Of a stretch of DNA of 64,000 nt, positions 26,001 through 34,631 are shown in pieces. The stretch is from contig JBPOIZ010000016.1 in NCBI GenBank assembly GCA_052034115.1, forward strand, positions 1 to 64,000, given 5' to 3'. Source of the DNA: Lutibacillus sp052034115 (GTDB lineage Bacteria; Actinomycetota; Actinomycetes; Actinomycetales; Dermatophilaceae). The stretch's first letter is position 1; every line of letters starts with the position of its first letter. The notes below the pieces were generated by a model, which was not told the DNA's origin, ran no database searches, and was given only the letters and a program-made list of their open reading frames with translations. Position numbers and translations under genes: made by a program.

Positions 26001-29000
26001 GCCCCGGTCCACGGCCGGGTGCTCGGGGTGACGCCGTCGTCGATCACCTACCAGGCGTATCCCACCTCGGCGGAGACCGACGACATGACCTACGTCGTCA
26101 CCGATCGGTTCGGGCGCCTGGCCACCGGGCGGGTCCGGATCGCGGTGCTCCCTCCGGGCGAGCCGCAGCCCGTCGTGGCGATGGACGACGTGATCACCGC
26201 AGCACCCGGCACAGCCCTCGTCATCGATCCACGGGCGAACGACATCGTCGCCATCGGTGACATCGCCCGGCTCGAGCCCCTGGAGCCGCTCAATCCGGAC
26301 CTGCTGGGCCAGGCCCGGGCCGACCTGGACACCGGCATGATCCAGGTCACGACGCCGGACCCGCTCAAGCCGATGGCTCTGCGGTACGGCATCCGGGGCG
26401 CCTCCGGAGATCTCGGCGAGGCCATCATCAGGGTGCGCGGTCAACGTGGTGTGAACATCCCCCCGGTCATCCGCAGTGCCTACGCCACCGCGGACCAGAC
26501 CGCCAACCAGGTCACGGTCGACGTCCTGGCCAATGCCGTCGACCCCGACGGCGCGAGCAAACCGCTGACCGTGAGTCGGGTCTTCAACGCCCCGGGGGCC
26601 ACCATCTCGGGTGGGAAGGTCACCCTCTCGGTGCTGAAAGCACCCCAGGTGGTGGCCTACGAGGTGACCGACGCCGATGGTGCGGCTGCACTCGCGGCGA
26701 TCTACGTCCCAGCCGTCGGTGCCGGAGCGCCCTATGTGCGCCCGGATGCCTTCATCCCCGTGGAGCGTGACGGCAGTGCCACGGTCGCCCTGTCCGATCT
26801 CGTGGTCGACCCGGCGGGCAAACCGGTCATCCTCACCACCACCGACCGTCTCTACGGCTCTCCGCGCGCGGCCCTCTCGGTGGAAGCAGCGGGCAAGGAC
26901 CACATCAAGGTGACCGGTCTGAAGGGGTATGTCGGTCCGGCCGCGGTGAGCTTCCAGGTGACCGACGGCGCGTCCGCCACCGACCCGACCGGCCGTCGGG
27001 CCCTGATCAGCGTGCCGGTCCAGGTCGGCCCGGAGACCCCGGTTCTGCGCTGCCCGCCGACCGAGGTCACCGTCGTGCAAGGTGGACAGAGCCGGCCCAT
27101 CAGCATCCCCGAGCTGTGTCACGTCTGGACGGCTCGAGCGGAGACCTACGCCGACCTACAGTTCGTGGGCCGGTTGCCCAACCAGGAGCCCGGGTTGACG
27201 GTCGCCAACGACGGGCCGAAACGTCTCGTCGTCACCGCCTCAGGCGAGGCCAACGCCGGCACTCGGGCCGAGCTCCAGGTCACCGTGCCGGGCACGGCGA
27301 CGGTGCCCGCGACGCTGGCTGTTCTCGTCGTGCCGTCCGCACCCCCCACGATGGACCCGGTGACCATTCAGGGGGTCCGCGCCGGCACCTCGGCGACGGT
27401 CAACATCGCCGGATACATCCGATCCCAACTCGGCAACCCGGACCGCGGCATCGTCTCGGTCAGCCGGATCAGCGGAGCCAAGGCGACCGTCGAGACCAGC
27501 GGGCGCACCACCCTGACCGTGACACCGGAGCCGGACGCGAAGGGCCGGATCGTCCTCGGGGTGACGATCACCGACATCGCCGACACGGCCAAGGGTGATC
27601 GCCACGGCAGCGGGACGGTGACCGTCGAGGTTCTCGGGCATCCGGACACCCCGGGCGCCCCGCGGCCGGTCGGGGCGGTGGGCAGTCGCGAGGTGCTGCT
27701 CACCTGGGCCACGCCGGCCGACAACGGCCTGCCGATCGAGGGGTACACCGTCTCGTGGGCGGGAGGGACCCAGGAGTGCCCGGCGACGCCGTGCCGGATC
27801 ACCGGCCTGACCAACGGCGTTCCCTACACGTTCACGGTCGTCGCCCACAACGCGGTCGGTGACAGCCCGCCCAGTGCTGCCTCTGGCCCCATCGTCCCGG
27901 ACCAGGTGCCGCCGGCACCCACGGCCTTGGCGACGAAGGACCCCCGGGACCACAGCCTCACCGTGACCTGGCAGGCGCCCACCGTCGACGGGAGCCCGGT
28001 GACGCGCTACCTGGTCACGTGGCCAGGTGGCCGGCTCGAGACGCCGGCGACCACGGTGCTGGCCACCGGCCTCGACAACAGCGCGGTGACGACGTTCCAC
28101 GTCAAGGCCGCCAACGAGGCCGGATGGGGCCCGGAGGCGACGGTCCAGGGCCAGTCTGCTGGCCCGCCGGAGCGGCCGGGCGCCCCGACCCTCGAGCCGA
28201 GTGAGTCGGCGGACGGTTCCGAGCAGTCGGTTCGAGTCAGTTGGGTCAGGGTTGCGCCGAACGGCCCGGGGACGACGTCATACACGGTGACGATGACCGG
28301 ACCACGGGGGCGCGAGACGATCTGCGAGACGACCGAGACCAGTTGTGTGGCGCCGAGGATCGTCAACGACGGATCGACCTACGAGTTCTCCCTCGTGGCG
28401 GCCAACGACTACGTCTCCTCGCCGCCCAGTTCGTCGACGTCCATGGCGGCGGTCGGGCGACCCGGACCGTTCGAGAATCTCAGCGCCGCCGCGACCGGGG
28501 AGAGCCGACAGGTGCGGTTGCGGTTCACCTGGCCAGAAGCCCACGACACGTCGTTGACGGTGACCTGCGATGTCGGCGGATCGAACTGCGGCACCTGGTT
28601 GAACGGGGGCGGCGCGCGTCAGTTCGACGAGCTCGTCACCGTTCCGCAGAACGGTGTCGAGGCGAGCTTGACGCTCACGGCACGCAACAGTTCGTCGGTG
28701 CCGAGCGTGGGTGAGGTCACCTCCGACGTGGTCTACGGCCCGCTGTTGGACACCAACGTCACCGGCTTGCGCGCCGAGGGCCCCTACGTCGCCTTCGCGG
28801 TGGAGGTCGACCCACAGGGTCTGCCGGCGAAGGTGGCGGTGACCGTCCAGGTGGACGGCCGCCGGTTCGACACCCTCAGCGACGTCACCGGCGCCGGGCC
28901 GTACGTCGGCCAGTTCGCCGTGAAGGTCGGGTATGGCGCACAGGTGACGGTCACCGCCAAGGCCACCCGTGGCTCGGAGCAGACCAGCGATGCGGACGGC

Positions 29001-29315
29001 ACCGGAACCGGGATCGGAACCGTGTCGGTGACCGGGGCTCCCGCCAGCACCTGCGTGCCCGCACAGCCGTGTTCGGACCAGCGGGTCACCATCTCCGTGG
29101 ACAACCTGCCGTTCAGTGCCACGGTCTCCTGCGTGATCAACCGGCCAGCCCGCAACTGGGGTCCCTTCTCGTTCGGCACTGGACCGGCGGGCGGCGCGAC
29201 CTTCGAGGTGCCGGAAGTCGATTTCACCGCGAACACCGGGACGAGCTACGAAGTGGTCTGCGATGACGATGTCGCGCCGGCCGCCCCGGTGTCGACAGTC
29301 TGGGACGCACCATGA
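23052..29315 (+). CDS. Giant ESX-locus surface protein with Ig/cadherin-like and fibronectin type III repeats
   Basis: 2087 residues from ATG 23052 (GGGAG 6 nt upstream). A basic cytosolic N-terminus (PRRPARQRVARRR) and one transmembrane helix (about 41-59) give a type II topology with the rest outside. Residues about 65-420 look like a beta-propeller-type domain. From about 440 to 1500 there are tandem cadherin/Ig-like repeats with recurrent DNDxxPSG and DPDGD motifs. FN3 domains start near 1533, 1620 and 1708, with a possible fourth near 1800. Two cysteine-containing domains end the protein. It precedes the MoxR/DUF58 trio. Probably a cell-wall-spanning adhesin or scaffold; its function is unknown. 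Confidence 0.85.
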   Translation: MAAPRPPALSELLASQVARLRARRVRGPRRPARQRVARRRAVAAATIVAVGCGGVVALATRSPGYPTQHVEANAGAVWVTNDRAGLFGRINAPARALDAAFAPVDRSVETHQLDVLQSDGAVVARDRVVGRLAPVDVRTGQLVRERAVSAPDTVSVAVGGGTVAMLEPGTGILHATWAPVDAVAPIDALRPDDKPTASVPLASGLGVAARGSAATVAADGAVYLVGTSGEVRVLRPDSAPGRFVTASSSLNASLQDVQVALVGEHLVVVDVVGGVAVLPGGRQVALPASLREAVIQANGPDAAQVLLASPTALVAVDLSTGELTTVYDRGTGPPAAPVVLGDCRYGAWAGAPGAVVRQCSSDPATPVSLEGTSSLVAPVLRQNRTSVVLNEGASGGVWELEDGTRLDDWASVAPTPTAPKPSQQQSGPSLAKSEKPPRAVADDFGARAGRTSVLHPLDNDANPSGSVLSIRSVTEPRPGNSRLSISPDGQSVQIAIPPGVGSVQFGYTIDDGKGHQSQAPVVVRVRQPQENGRPTLRPGYAKRVVPIASQGRLALPVVGDWRDPDSDPVVLASATDDKATVPVSSDGRIHYSAPAASGSRRIAYVITDGRATATGTVAIDVLGKRSTTTSPAQTEPDVARGEVGKQITFRPLDNDLPGVDPTTPSARLELAGEVVAPDGCETTTDLKTGVVTLTAGAPGTYLLTYTAAYGSAAYARGTIRVDVSPPARRDAVPVAMLDQAVVYGQTPSIADVLGNDVDPTGRLLAVQSAQPVDGADVRVAVIRGRWLQITATRPVLSPNPQRIRYTITNGVSGTVVGDVSVQQLPAPKDGTPTAVDDYAVVRAGDNVVIAARDNDTDPSGDALTLVTQLGQDSQAGTLPVSSTAADPGRAYVSANLIRYQAPAVSAITTAAITYVVQDPSGNRATGTAYVTIVPEPTAERPNKAPTPPAIEGRVVAGDTITVQIPTSGADPDGDSVTLVGLETAPVHGRVLGVTPSSITYQAYPTSAETDDMTYVVTDRFGRLATGRVRIAVLPPGEPQPVVAMDDVITAAPGTALVIDPRANDIVAIGDIARLEPLEPLNPDLLGQARADLDTGMIQVTTPDPLKPMALRYGIRGASGDLGEAIIRVRGQRGVNIPPVIRSAYATADQTANQVTVDVLANAVDPDGASKPLTVSRVFNAPGATISGGKVTLSVLKAPQVVAYEVTDADGAAALAAIYVPAVGAGAPYVRPDAFIPVERDGSATVALSDLVVDPAGKPVILTTTDRLYGSPRAALSVEAAGKDHIKVTGLKGYVGPAAVSFQVTDGASATDPTGRRALISVPVQVGPETPVLRCPPTEVTVVQGGQSRPISIPELCHVWTARAETYADLQFVGRLPNQEPGLTVANDGPKRLVVTASGEANAGTRAELQVTVPGTATVPATLAVLVVPSAPPTMDPVTIQGVRAGTSATVNIAGYIRSQLGNPDRGIVSVSRISGAKATVETSGRTTLTVTPEPDAKGRIVLGVTITDIADTAKGDRHGSGTVTVEVLGHPDTPGAPRPVGAVGSREVLLTWATPADNGLPIEGYTVSWAGGTQECPATPCRITGLTNGVPYTFTVVAHNAVGDSPPSAASGPIVPDQVPPAPTALATKDPRDHSLTVTWQAPTVDGSPVTRYLVTWPGGRLETPATTVLATGLDNSAVTTFHVKAANEAGWGPEATVQGQSAGPPERPGAPTLEPSESADGSEQSVRVSWVRVAPNGPGTTSYTVTMTGPRGRETICETTETSCVAPRIVNDGSTYEFSLVAANDYVSSPPSSSTSMAAVGRPGPFENLSAAATGESRQVRLRFTWPEAHDTSLTVTCDVGGSNCGTWLNGGGARQFDELVTVPQNGVEASLTLTARNSSSVPSVGEVTSDVVYGPLLDTNVTGLRAEGPYVAFAVEVDPQGLPAKVAVTVQVDGRRFDTLSDVTGAGPYVGQFAVKVGYGAQVTVTAKATRGSEQTSDADGTGTGIGTVSVTGAPASTCVPAQPCSDQRVTISVDNLPFSATVSCVINRPARNWGPFSFGTGPAGGATFEVPEVDFTANTGTSYEVVCDDDVAPAAPVSTVWDAP

Positions 29316-29382
29316 CCGGCCCGCCGCGTCGAGCAACCCCTGCTCACCCCACCCCGTGCACCGTCGTAACCGGAGGGACCCG

Positions 29383-30369
29383 ATGACCGCCACGCTTGCC
29401 CACGCCGACCAGATCGGGTGGTATGCCGAGACGTTCGACAAACTGGTGTCCAACGTCAGCGGTGCCGTGCTGGGTAAGACCCACGTCGTCAGCCTGGCCG
29501 TCACCGCGCTGGCCGCCGGCGGCCACCTGCTCCTGGAGGACGTCCCGGGCACGGGAAAGACCTCGCTGGCCCGGGCCTTGGCCAACACGGTCCAGGGCAG
29601 CCACAACCGGATCCAGTTCACCCCGGACCTGCTGCCCTCGGATGTCACCGGCACCTCGATCTACGACCCGATGAAGCAGCAGTTCGATTTCCATGCCGGT
29701 CCGGTCTTCGCCAATGTCGTCCTGGCCGACGAGATCAACCGGGCCTCGCCGAAGACCCAGTCCTCCCTGCTGGAGGTCATGGAGGAAGGACACGTCACCG
29801 TCGACGGCGTGACGCACGAGGTGCCCGACCCGTTCATGGTCATCGCGACCCAGAACCCCATCGAGCAGGCCGGCACCTACCGCCTTCCCGAGGCCCAACT
29901 CGACCGGTTCCTCATGAAGACCGCGATCGGCTATCCGGACGCGGCCTCGACGGTGGCCCTGCTCAGCGGCACCGCCGAGCGTGACCGAGCCCGTTCGGTC
30001 GGTGCAGCCATCACCGGTGAGATCGTCGGGCAGATGCGCAGTATCGCTCGGCGGGTGTTCGTCAGCGACGAGTTGCTCGGCTACCTCAACGCCGTCGCCG
30101 AGGAGTCGCGGACCCATCCGCACGTCCGCCTCGGCCTGTCCGTGCGCGGTCTGCTCGCCTACACCCACTGCGCCAAGGCGTGGGCGGCCTCGCAGGGCCG
30201 CAACTATGTGGTCCCGGACGACCTCAAGGCGCTCGCTGTGCCGGTCATGGAGCACCGCCTGCTGCTCGACGCCGACGCACAGTTCGATGGTGTGACCAAC
30301 CGCGAGGTCATCGACGCCATCTTCGGGAAGGTTCCGGTGCCGACCACGAGGAGGTCGGACGCGGGGTGA
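29383..30369 (+). CDS. MoxR-family AAA+ ATPase
   Basis: 328 residues from ATG 29383 (GGAGGG 5 nt upstream). Walker A is DVPGTGKTS (about 54-62), Walker B is VVLADEINRA, sensor 1 is VIATQNPIEQAGTY and the helix-2 insert has PSDVTG. The MoxR ATPases act as chaperones for partners encoded beside them, usually DUF58 and transglutaminase or VWA proteins, as here. The stop overlaps the DUF58 GTG (GTGA). In this setting the partner may be the DUF58 membrane protein and, through it, the surface protein or ESX core. Confidence 0.93.
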   Translation: MTATLAHADQIGWYAETFDKLVSNVSGAVLGKTHVVSLAVTALAAGGHLLLEDVPGTGKTSLARALANTVQGSHNRIQFTPDLLPSDVTGTSIYDPMKQQFDFHAGPVFANVVLADEINRASPKTQSSLLEVMEEGHVTVDGVTHEVPDPFMVIATQNPIEQAGTYRLPEAQLDRFLMKTAIGYPDAASTVALLSGTAERDRARSVGAAITGEIVGQMRSIARRVFVSDELLGYLNAVAEESRTHPHVRLGLSVRGLLAYTHCAKAWAASQGRNYVVPDDLKALAVPVMEHRLLLDADAQFDGVTNREVIDAIFGKVPVPTTRRSDAG

Positions 30370-31565
30370 ACGTCGCTGGGTGGCTCGACCGAGCCCGCAA
30401 CCAGCTGAGCGTGGTGACGCGGCTCGGCTGGGGTTTCGTTGCGACCGGGCTGGCGACCTGGGTGCTCGGTTCGGCCCTGGGCTGGGCCGAGCTGAGGTTG
30501 GCTGCGCTCGCCCTCGTCGTGCTCGTTGCGGCGTCGGTGCTGTTCACCCTCGGCGGTATGACGTTGCAGCTGGACCTGAGGCTCGACCCCATCCGGGTGC
30601 GGCCGGGAGGCACCTCCTCGGGCCGTCTGGCGGCTGGCAATGATGGCCCTCGCGCCATCCGAGCGGCGCGAGTGGAGCTGCCCGTCGGGGCCACCGTGGC
30701 GAGCTATGTCGTGCCGGCGCTGAAGCCCGGCGACCGCCATACCACTGGGTTCGACATCCCGACGACGCGCCGCGGAGTCATCACGGTCGGTCCGGTGACC
30801 AGCGTCCGGGGTGATCCGTTCGGGTTGGCTCGACGAGAGGTGAGCTGGGCGGCCCCGCTGGAGCTGTTCGTCCATCCGCGGATCGTGCCTCTCCCGTCGC
30901 TCGATGCCGGCCTCGTGCGCGACCTCGAAGGTCGGGCAACCACTGACCCGTCTGTGTCCGATCTCGACTTCCACACCCTGCGGCCCTACGTCGCCGGTGA
31001 CGACCGACGGCATATCCACTGGCGTTCGTCGGCACGAGCCACGGCGGCCCGAGGCACGACGGCCTTCCTCGTCAAGGGCTACACCGATACGCGGCGCTCC
31101 CATCTGGGCATCGTCGTCGACGGGCGGATGTCGAGCTATGTCGATGAGGATGCCTTCGAAGTGGGCCTTGTGGCGGCCGCCTCGGTCACGGTGCGCGCCC
31201 TCCGCGACGAGATGGACGTCACCGTCGTCGCCGTCGACCACGCGATGGACCGGCTGGGCGTCGCGCGCACTCTCGACGGCTTCGCCCGGGCGCAGCCGAG
31301 CCCGACCGAGCTCTCCGATCTGACCGCGCGCCTGGTCACGTTAGCCCCCGCGACGAGCATCGTGCTGCTGGTGACGGGCGCCGAGCACCCGTTCACCGAC
31401 CTGCGCCGCGCGACCGCCCAGTTCGCCCCGCACGTCCGCGTCCTGGCGCTGCGGGTCAGCCCGGGCCGACCCACCGGCACCACGCCGCTGCCCGACCTGA
31501 CCGTCTTGACGATGGGCGAGCTGTCCGACCTGCCGCGACTGGTCACCATCGGGGGCCTGGCATGA
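30366..31565 (+). CDS. DUF58 membrane-anchored protein
   Basis: 399 residues from GTG 30366, overlapping moxR by 4 nt. Two N-terminal transmembrane helices (about 20-62) precede a beta-rich domain. The DUF58 core follows, with the signature LRPYVAGDDRRHIHWRSSAR. The C-terminal half has a VWA-like alpha/beta pattern. DUF58 proteins are the standard partners of MoxR ATPases. The stop overlaps the ATG of the transglutaminase-like gene. The three genes form a tight co-translated set embedded in the ESX locus. Confidence 0.9.
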   Translation: MNVAGWLDRARNQLSVVTRLGWGFVATGLATWVLGSALGWAELRLAALALVVLVAASVLFTLGGMTLQLDLRLDPIRVRPGGTSSGRLAAGNDGPRAIRAARVELPVGATVASYVVPALKPGDRHTTGFDIPTTRRGVITVGPVTSVRGDPFGLARREVSWAAPLELFVHPRIVPLPSLDAGLVRDLEGRATTDPSVSDLDFHTLRPYVAGDDRRHIHWRSSARATAARGTTAFLVKGYTDTRRSHLGIVVDGRMSSYVDEDAFEVGLVAAASVTVRALRDEMDVTVVAVDHAMDRLGVARTLDGFARAQPSPTELSDLTARLVTLAPATSIVLLVTGAEHPFTDLRRATAQFAPHVRVLALRVSPGRPTGTTPLPDLTVLTMGELSDLPRLVTIGGLA

Positions 31566-33991
31566 CGACGAGAGCGGATCGCCAGATGCTGACCGGCGGG
31601 CGCCGCGCCGAGCGGCGCGCCGGGCGTTTCGGTGCCTCGGCGGCCGATGCGTCGGTCGCCGCGATGGTCGACGCGATGGTTGACGCCGTCGCGGTGATCG
31701 CGCTGACGCTGGTAGGCATGACCGCTCTGGCGCAGACCTTCGACGGATGGACCTTTCTCGTTGCGGCGGCAGGAGGCGCGTTCCTCGGGGTCCTCAGCGC
31801 TGCAGTCGTCGTTGCCCGCCGGTGGCCGTGGCCGACCGTCGTTGCCCCGCTGATCTTCGCGGTGCTGCTGTGTGGACCGGTGGTGGTGCTGCGGAACACT
31901 CAGATCGGCTCGCTCCCTGGCGTCGCGGCCACCGAAGAACTGGGCCGACTGCTGCTCGACGGGTGGAAGGACCTGCTCACCACCTTGCCTCCGCTCGATG
32001 GATCCGGGCCACTGAGCTCGGTGCCGTTCTACCTCTCGCTCGCCTCCGGAGCATCCGGCTTTCTCGCGGCGCGACGCTCGTGGCGGCCGTTCCTTCCGCT
32101 GCTCGGGCCGCTGCTGGCCGCAGGCGGCGCAATCCTGCTCGGGCTCATTGACGTCGGGGGAGCGGCGGGCCGAGCCCTGTGCGCCATTGCCCTTGGGGTC
32201 TTGTGGGGAGCTTCCCGACGCCGGCGCATCGCCGTCACCGGGCTCGGGGATTCGCCTCGGCGGGTGGTCGCCGGCGCCGCCCTGCTGATCGGGACCGGTG
32301 TCGTGGTCGTCGCGGTGGCCCCGATTCTGGCCCCGGCGGCGCCGCGCACCGTCCTCCGCGAGCGGGTCGTGTCCCCGGTGGACGTGTCGGACTACCGCAG
32401 CCCGCTGGCCGGATTCCGTCGCTATCGCCCTGCCGCGCAGGACTTGGCCGACCGTACCCTGCTCACGATCACCGGGCTGCCCGCCGGCACCGCGGTGCGG
32501 CTGGCCACCGTCGACCGTTATGTGGGCACGGTGTGGGCGGCCGGCGACGGCCGACCGACCGGTTCCGATACCTCGGTCGACACGACCAGGTTCCTGCGCG
32601 TCGGTGCGCGCATCCCGGTCGACATACCCGGTCGCTCGGTCAGCGCGTCGGTGACCATTGGTGAGGCCTTCGCCGATGCCCCGGACCTGCAGGTCTGGCT
32701 GCCGGACGTGGGTCTGACGACCCGGATCGCCTTCGCGGGGTCGACGGCTCCCCAGCGGGAGGCGGATCTGCGATACAACCCCGTCACCGGCGCTGCCCTG
32801 GTGTTGAGCGGTCTGGCACCGGGTGACACCTACCGGCTCGACGCAGTGCTCCCCGACGTCACGGTCCCGGCGCGACCCGGGGCGCTCGGTCCGCCCTCCG
32901 CGCCGTCTGGATACTCGGCCGTCGCAGCCAAGTACATCGCGCTTGTCGCGCCGGCCGGCAGCAGCCCCATCGACCAGGTCCGCGCGGTTGCCGCGCGCAT
33001 GCGCTCCACAGGGGCTTACACCGACGGGGCCGGCGCCGAGGCGACGTTCTTGCCGGGGCACAGCCTTGGGCGGCTGACCACCTTTCTCGGCGAGGGTGAG
33101 CTGGCCGGCAACGACGAGCAGTATGCCGCCACCTTGGCCCTGGCAGCGTCGTACTCGGGGTTGCCCTCGCGGGTGGTGCTCGGCGCGGTGCCCGGCTCTG
33201 ACGGCGTCATCCGCGGTCGCGATGTGCGCGCGTGGGTGGAGGTCCAAGTCGACTCGAGGAGCTGGTGGACGATCCTGCCGGAGGAGTTCGTTCCGCCGCG
33301 GGACCGCAAACCGACGCCGCGCCCGGCCACCGATGAAGACCGCACCGACGCCGCCGTCGTGCCGCCCCCGAATGCGTTGCGACCGCCGAGTTCGCTCGAG
33401 GGCTTCGCCCTGGACAACTCCAGCTCGGGTCGGATCCGCCAGCAGGTCGACGCCGAGATCTGGGTCCTGCCGGCCTGGGTGTCTCTCGTGGCCAAGGTGG
33501 CCGGCATCCCACTGGGGGCAGTCCTCGGGTGGACCCTGCTGCTCGTCGGGGCCAAGGCGGTGCGTCGGTCCCGCCGGCGGCGCTCCGGCACCCCCGACCA
33601 GCGGGTGGCAGCGGCCTGGACGGAGGTGGTCGACAGTCTTGCCGACGCCGGCGGGGACGTCTCGCCCCTGCAGACTCGCAGCGAAGTGGCCCGGCACGTG
33701 GACGGGCTCGGCCTGGCGGAGGTCGCCGTGACCGTCGATCGCCTCGCGTTCGGGCCGATGACCGCGACCGACGCGGACGCCATCGACGTCTGGGCCCAAG
33801 CGCGGCGGGTCCGCGCGCAACTGGCCGCGACACTGCGGTGGCGCGACAGGTGGCGAGCGGCGGTCAGTCTCCGGTCGGTCCGGGGTGCCTCGGGCACGGC
33901 GCCGGTCATCACGCCGAGCGGGTTGCACCAAGGCCGGATAGCCTCGGGGCAACCCAGAGTGGACCCGTCTATCGCAACAGGGGTGAGGTGA
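31562..33991 (+). CDS. Transglutaminase-fold membrane protein lacking the catalytic triad
   Basis: 809 residues, TgpA-like layout: several transmembrane helices in the first ~260 residues, a large extracellular part with a transglutaminase-like core (about 455-595), one further transmembrane helix (about 640-665) and a cytosolic tail. The core is recognisable (NDEQYAATLALAASYSGLPSRVVLG ... VRAWVEV), but the usual catalytic Cys is Asp518, the His of HAWVEV is Arg556, and the LDPT aspartate is absent (WTILP). The fold is therefore probably non-catalytic. It overlaps the DUF58 gene by 4 nt and is followed after 1 nt by an ESX-like small gene. Confidence 0.88.
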   Translation: MTTRADRQMLTGGRRAERRAGRFGASAADASVAAMVDAMVDAVAVIALTLVGMTALAQTFDGWTFLVAAAGGAFLGVLSAAVVVARRWPWPTVVAPLIFAVLLCGPVVVLRNTQIGSLPGVAATEELGRLLLDGWKDLLTTLPPLDGSGPLSSVPFYLSLASGASGFLAARRSWRPFLPLLGPLLAAGGAILLGLIDVGGAAGRALCAIALGVLWGASRRRRIAVTGLGDSPRRVVAGAALLIGTGVVVVAVAPILAPAAPRTVLRERVVSPVDVSDYRSPLAGFRRYRPAAQDLADRTLLTITGLPAGTAVRLATVDRYVGTVWAAGDGRPTGSDTSVDTTRFLRVGARIPVDIPGRSVSASVTIGEAFADAPDLQVWLPDVGLTTRIAFAGSTAPQREADLRYNPVTGAALVLSGLAPGDTYRLDAVLPDVTVPARPGALGPPSAPSGYSAVAAKYIALVAPAGSSPIDQVRAVAARMRSTGAYTDGAGAEATFLPGHSLGRLTTFLGEGELAGNDEQYAATLALAASYSGLPSRVVLGAVPGSDGVIRGRDVRAWVEVQVDSRSWWTILPEEFVPPRDRKPTPRPATDEDRTDAAVVPPPNALRPPSSLEGFALDNSSSGRIRQQVDAEIWVLPAWVSLVAKVAGIPLGAVLGWTLLLVGAKAVRRSRRRRSGTPDQRVAAAWTEVVDSLADAGGDVSPLQTRSEVARHVDGLGLAEVAVTVDRLAFGPMTATDADAIDVWAQARRVRAQLAATLRWRDRWRAAVSLRSVRGASGTAPVITPSGLHQGRIASGQPRVDPSIATGVR

Positions 33992-33992
33992 C

Positions 33993-34316
33993 ATGGGTGA
34001 TCGGATGATGCTCGAGCTCGGCGCTCAGACCCGAGCCGCGCAGCTCGTGGCCGACGCCGTGCCCGAGGTCGTCGACGTGCTCGAGGGTCTCGGGCGTCAG
34101 ATCGACGCGGCGGCCGGCGGCTTCCGCGGCGCCTCTGCGGCCGGGCTCGCCGAGGCGCTGGGGGAGTGGTTCACGGCGGTCAAGGCGCTGCCCGCGGTCA
34201 TGTCCTCGTATGCCGCAGCGCTCGCCGCCGTCGACCGTGCGGCGGCCCTGGCGGACAGCACGGGCAGTGGCGCCCTGGCCGCGGGCGGCTCGGGGCTGAA
34301 CATGGGGCCTCGATGA
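33993..34316 (+). CDS. WXG100-like ESX protein with FxG turn and GSGLNMG tail
   Basis: 107 residues. Two helices flank the turn GGFRGASAAGL, where Phe replaces Trp as in the protein at 17898. The C-terminal tail GGSGLNMGPR shares the GSGLNMG heptapeptide with that protein. The ATG follows the transglutaminase-like stop by 1 nt (TGACATGG) and the stop overlaps the next ATG. Probably a second, divergent substrate pair member of the same ESX system. Confidence 0.7.
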   Translation: MGDRMMLELGAQTRAAQLVADAVPEVVDVLEGLGRQIDAAAGGFRGASAAGLAEALGEWFTAVKALPAVMSSYAAALAAVDRAAALADSTGSGALAAGGSGLNMGPR

Positions 34317-34612
34317 GCGCTGCCACCCTCGTCGTCCGGCACGGCGACCTCGAGGCGATGGAGGCCGCCATGACCCTCGCCCATGACGACCTGGTGGAGC
34401 AGATCGACACGCTGCGCAAGGACGTCGCCGCACAGATCGTCGGCTGGGCCACCGACACCGCGTCGCGGCAGGCCCAGCTCAAGGCCGACGGCGATCTGGC
34501 CGCCGGGGTCCGCGCCCTCGCCGAGGCCCTCGAGAAGGTTCGCGCCGCGCTCGCCACGATCCGCGAGGACGCGCACGACGCCGAGGTCCGCAACGTCGCC
34601 ATTCTCGACTGA
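34313..34612 (+). CDS. WXG100-like small helical ESX protein
   Basis: 99 residues, starting in an ATGA overlap with the preceding FxG protein. Mainly helical with a central GWATDTASRQAQ turn that occupies the place of WxG, then a long C-terminal helix. It is the likely heterodimer partner of the protein encoded just upstream, mirroring the pair at 17898/18257. No YxxxD/E signal is visible at the end. Confidence 0.68.
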   Translation: MSAATLVVRHGDLEAMEAAMTLAHDDLVEQIDTLRKDVAAQIVGWATDTASRQAQLKADGDLAAGVRALAEALEKVRAALATIREDAHDAEVRNVAILD

Positions 34613-34631
34613 TCAGGGGGTTTGCGCAGCG

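Noticed and set aside
31562..33991. Active transglutaminase
   Set aside because: Asp518, Arg556 and missing Asp at the LDPT position replace the catalytic triad, so enzymatic activity cannot be supported.
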